Assembly: GCA_963830385.1 (NCBI GenBank)
Contig: CAWHMD010000006.1
Coordinates: forward strand, 372,001 to 436,000
Source of the DNA: Bog-532 sp963830385
GTDB lineage: Bacteria; Actinomycetota; Actinomycetes; Streptosporangiales; Streptosporangiaceae
Reading direction: 5' to 3'
Length of the DNA: 64,000 nt
Shown here: one piece after another, positions 62,049 to 64,000 of the stretch
How the letters are laid out: the number at the start of each line of letters is the position of its first letter
Numbering within the stretch: position 1 is the stretch's first letter
The notes under the pieces: model-generated
Database searches by the model: none
What the model saw: only the letters and a program-made list of their open reading frames with translations
Told to the model about the DNA's origin: nothing
Translations under genes and position numbers: made by a program

Positions 62049-63035
62049 TCAGCGCGCGGGCTCCTTAGCAATGCGCGCAAGCGTGCGGTACTCGGCCGGA
62101 GGCAATCCGTGAACGGCGCGGAACGCCCGGCTGAAATCGCCGGGGCTGGGGAACCCCCAGCGGGCCGCGATGGCGGCGACCGGCCGCGCGGCCAGCGCCG
62201 GATCGGACAGGTCGTGGCGGCAGCGCTCCAGCCGCCGATTCCGGACCCAGCCGGCCACGGTCAGGCCCTCATCGTGAAACAGCTGATGCAGGGATCGCAG
62301 CGACATGTGGTGGGCGGCGGCAATCGTGCCCGGTGAGAGCCCCGGATCTCCCAGATTTTGCTGGATAAAGGCCTGCACGGTGGTGAGCAGGGCGTACCGG
62401 CGGGCCTCAGGGGTGTCCCAGTCGCGGGCCTCCAGTTCGTGGGCCAGCCGGGTGCCGAGTATCTCCAGCGCGGCCGTCGACAGGCGGGCCGCCTCGGCCG
62501 GAGTGTAGTGATCGACGTTGCGGGCCAGCCGGACATGGAACTGGGAGGTCACGTCGCCCAGGCCCGCGCTGGCCGGGAAGCGCACGGCGGTCAGCTGCCG
62601 GAGCCGGTTCCGGGACAGCGGCAGCAGGGTCGGCGGGAACATGAACGTCATCATCTGAACCGGCTGGCCACGGCCAGCCCCGCAGACCACCTGGTAGGGA
62701 CGCCGGGTGTCGTAGAGGGCGAAGTCGCCCGGCCGCAGGAGGGCCTGGCGGCCGCCCTGGGCGATGATGCAGGCGCCGCCGTGCACCAGCGCGACCTTGA
62801 ACAGATCCGGATCGGCCTGCGAGATCAGGGCGGGCGTCCGGTGCACGGTCGCGGGCGGGACGTCCATGGCCACGACCTGCATGGGCCCCAGGCCGCTGGC
62901 CCGGAACTCCGCGTCGTAGCCGGCGCCCGGAGCGGGGCGGCAGTCCATCGGCAGCCAGGTCTTCGCCATGAGCTCGCGCAGGAAGTCAACGAGGTCGGCC
63001 GCTGGCACATGGTTGGTCCGGATCAGCGTGCTCAT
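62049..63035 (-). CDS. AraC family transcriptional regulator
   Basis: A 328-aa regulator. N-terminal AraC-ligand-binding domain (residues about 10-200, LLRPGDFALYDTRRPYQVV), C-terminal double helix-turn-helix at about 225-320 (TIAAAHHMSLRSLHQLF, WVRNRRLERCRHDLS, VAAIAARWGFPSPGDFSRAF). The ATG at 63035 is taken; a TTG six codons upstream is possible. Upstream of and on the same strand as the methyltransferase-aminotransferase pair, hence probably their activator. Confidence 0.9.
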   Translation of the reverse strand: MSTLIRTNHVPAADLVDFLRELMAKTWLPMDCRPAPGAGYDAEFRASGLGPMQVVAMDVPPATVHRTPALISQADPDLFKVALVHGGACIIAQGGRQALLRPGDFALYDTRRPYQVVCGAGRGQPVQMMTFMFPPTLLPLSRNRLRQLTAVRFPASAGLGDVTSQFHVRLARNVDHYTPAEAARLSTAALEILGTRLAHELEARDWDTPEARRYALLTTVQAFIQQNLGDPGLSPGTIAAAHHMSLRSLHQLFHDEGLTVAGWVRNRRLERCRHDLSDPALAARPVAAIAARWGFPSPGDFSRAFRAVHGLPPAEYRTLARIAKEPAR

Positions 63036-63142
63036 CGCATCGCTCACACCCAAAGCGACGGCAATGTGGTGGTGGGCGCCCGGGCAGGGGCATCGATCAC
63101 GGGACCGCTGGGTCCACGATAATCACGGGTGGAGCAACGGTC

Positions 63143-63157
63143 TAGAGTAATTCTCTA
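63143..63157 (+). promoter_or_regulatory. Operator abutting a TetR start
   Basis: TAGAG-TAATT-CTCTA, an inverted repeat ending 1 bp before the ATG at 63159. With no room for an RBS, the mRNA may be leaderless and the repressor would bind over its own transcription start. Confidence 0.55.
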
Positions 63158-63158
63158 A

Positions 63159-63830
63159 ATGAACGCAACCCCGGAGCCCGCCGAGCCGGGCCCGCCCGCA
63201 CCCGCGCGACGGCACGGCGGACCCGCCAGCACCGAGAACGGGCAGCGCAGCCGCCAGCGCATCCTCGAGGCGGCGCTGAGCCTGATTACCGAAGCCGGCA
63301 TCGACCAGGTGCGGCTGGCGGGGATCGCCCGGCGCGCGGGCATGAGCTCGGGCCAGCTCATGTACTACTTCTCCAGCAAGGAGGACATCTTCCTGGAGAC
63401 CCTGGCCTGGCGGGACCGGGAGGACATAGCGGGCACCCGCGCGGCGGTGGCCAGGATGACCGGCGCCTGGCGGCAGCTCGAGCGGTTCATCACCAGGTAC
63501 CTGCCGGCCAGCCCGGCCGACCCGAGCTGGATCCTGTGGATGGAGGTGTGGGCCCGCGCTCCCCACAACCGGCAGGTCAGCCAGCGGCTCGAGGAGCTGC
63601 TGCAGCCCTGGCGCGACGAGCTCGCCGCGATCGTCGCCCGCGGCGTCGAAGAGGGCACTTTCGCCCCGCCGGCCGCCATCGACGACTTCACCCTGCGCTT
63701 CGCCGCCCTGCTCGACGGGCTCGCCATCCTCCGCCTGCGGCAGATGCACCAGCCGTCCCGCAAGCGGCTGCTGAACCTCGCCCTGACCACCGCCCGGGCC
63801 GAGCTCAGCCCGACCAGGGAAGGACGGTGA
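63159..63830 (+). CDS. TetR family transcriptional regulator
   Basis: A 223-aa regulator: helix-turn-helix at about residues 30-78 (RILEAALSLITEAGIDQVRL, AGIARRAGMSSGQLMYYF, SSKEDIFLETLA), C-terminal domain of the BetI-like/TetR_C_6 type (WILWMEVWARAPHNRQVS). Divergent from the AraC gene. Ends in a conserved-looking basic helix. Target unknown; the flanking SRPBCC gene is convergent. Confidence 0.85.
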   Translation: MNATPEPAEPGPPAPARRHGGPASTENGQRSRQRILEAALSLITEAGIDQVRLAGIARRAGMSSGQLMYYFSSKEDIFLETLAWRDREDIAGTRAAVARMTGAWRQLERFITRYLPASPADPSWILWMEVWARAPHNRQVSQRLEELLQPWRDELAAIVARGVEEGTFAPPAAIDDFTLRFAALLDGLAILRLRQMHQPSRKRLLNLALTTARAELSPTREGR

Positions 63831-63877
63831 GGCTGGGCCACTGCCGCCGGTGACCGGGGCCGGACCGGGAGCCCGGG

Positions 63878-64000
63878 TCAGCCGGCCTTCACCAGGGTGG
63901 CGTAGCGGTCCAGGTACAACGGCCAGCCCTCGGGGCCGTCGATGCCGTCGGCGACCGCTTTCCAGGCGGGACCGTGCCGGTCGAGGTGCCGGTGCTCCAG
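63878..64000 (-). CDS. SRPBCC (AHSA1-like) family protein, C-terminal part
   Basis: Forty residues at the end of a gene that runs out of the window: HLDRHGPAWKAVADGI then GWPLYLDRYATLVKAG and TGA at 63878-63880. The WPxxLxRYxxL(V/A) ending is the usual C-terminal helix of SRPBCC/AHSA1 (START-like) proteins. Convergent with the TetR gene, 47 bp apart. Confidence 0.6.
   Translation of the reverse strand: MEHRHLDRHGPAWKAVADGIDGPEGWPLYLDRYATLVKAG

Overview
The window is a piece of chromosome from a very high-GC actinomycete. Base composition, GTG/TTG starts, 4-bp ATGA/GTGA stop-start overlaps, many TetR/LysR/ECF regulators and actinobacterial families (DUF1707, YtrA-type GntR with ABC transporter, BTAD regulators, ECF41 sigma factor) all point to Actinomycetota; I cannot name the genus. 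No rRNA, tRNA or CRISPR array was seen. Almost everything is catabolic, regulatory or accessory rather than core housekeeping.

Layout. 1-7.1 kb: an aromatic-acid catabolic locus (CoA-ester type flavin hydroxylase, acyl-AMP ligase, maleate isomerase-like enzyme, TetR regulator; then a promoter with CGTTAA boxes driving a VOC dioxygenase-like protein, an 86-aa unknown and an alpha/beta hydrolase). 7.2-10 kb: NTF2-like protein, MFS pump and its ArsR-type regulator. 10-10.6 kb: a non-coding stretch of large hairpins plus copy A of a dispersed repeat. 10.6-26.5 kb: a run of oxidoreductases and hydrolases beside LysR, TetR, PadR and sigma regulators, including a PadR-peptide deformylase operon with a 30-bp perfect palindrome, and a muconolactone isomerase-like gene beside a decayed catechol dioxygenase tail.

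26.5-34.2 kb is an accessory block bounded by a 48-bp near-perfect direct repeat. It holds a HAD phosphatase, a P-loop kinase, a DoxX-like/DUF4386-like membrane protein, a two-component system, a DUF1016 nuclease remnant and a decayed serine recombinase whose 5' end is cut by copy B of the dispersed repeat. 34.2-47 kb: monooxygenase/TetR pair, methyltransferase, Kef-type antiporter, a 968-aa LuxR (LAL) regulator, and a sugar-acid module (Gfo/Idh dehydrogenase, hydroxypyruvate isomerase-like protein, LacI regulator, D-tartrate dehydratase-like enolase) with matching LacI operators, then an epimerase-ECF41 pair. 47-48 kb is repeat-rich, with copy C. 48-54.6 kb: YtrA-type ABC module, ECF sigma with a membrane partner, SPFH protein with a ribbon-helix-helix partner, hydrolase, orphan zinc anti-sigma factor. 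54.7-64 kb: NmrA reductase, a 1159-aa membrane-spanning regulator with a BTAD DNA-binding end and an extracytoplasmic beta-propeller plus peptide-binding protein, and a class V aminotransferase-methyltransferase-AraC cluster with a divergent TetR gene.

Two themes recur. First, at least six otherwise convincing genes are each broken by apparent single-base losses, always in the same direction and mostly in short homopolymers; this looks like systematic under-calling in the assembly rather than biology, so I annotate those genes full length. Second, small palindromic operators sit directly in front of nearly every regulator, suggesting local autoregulation.
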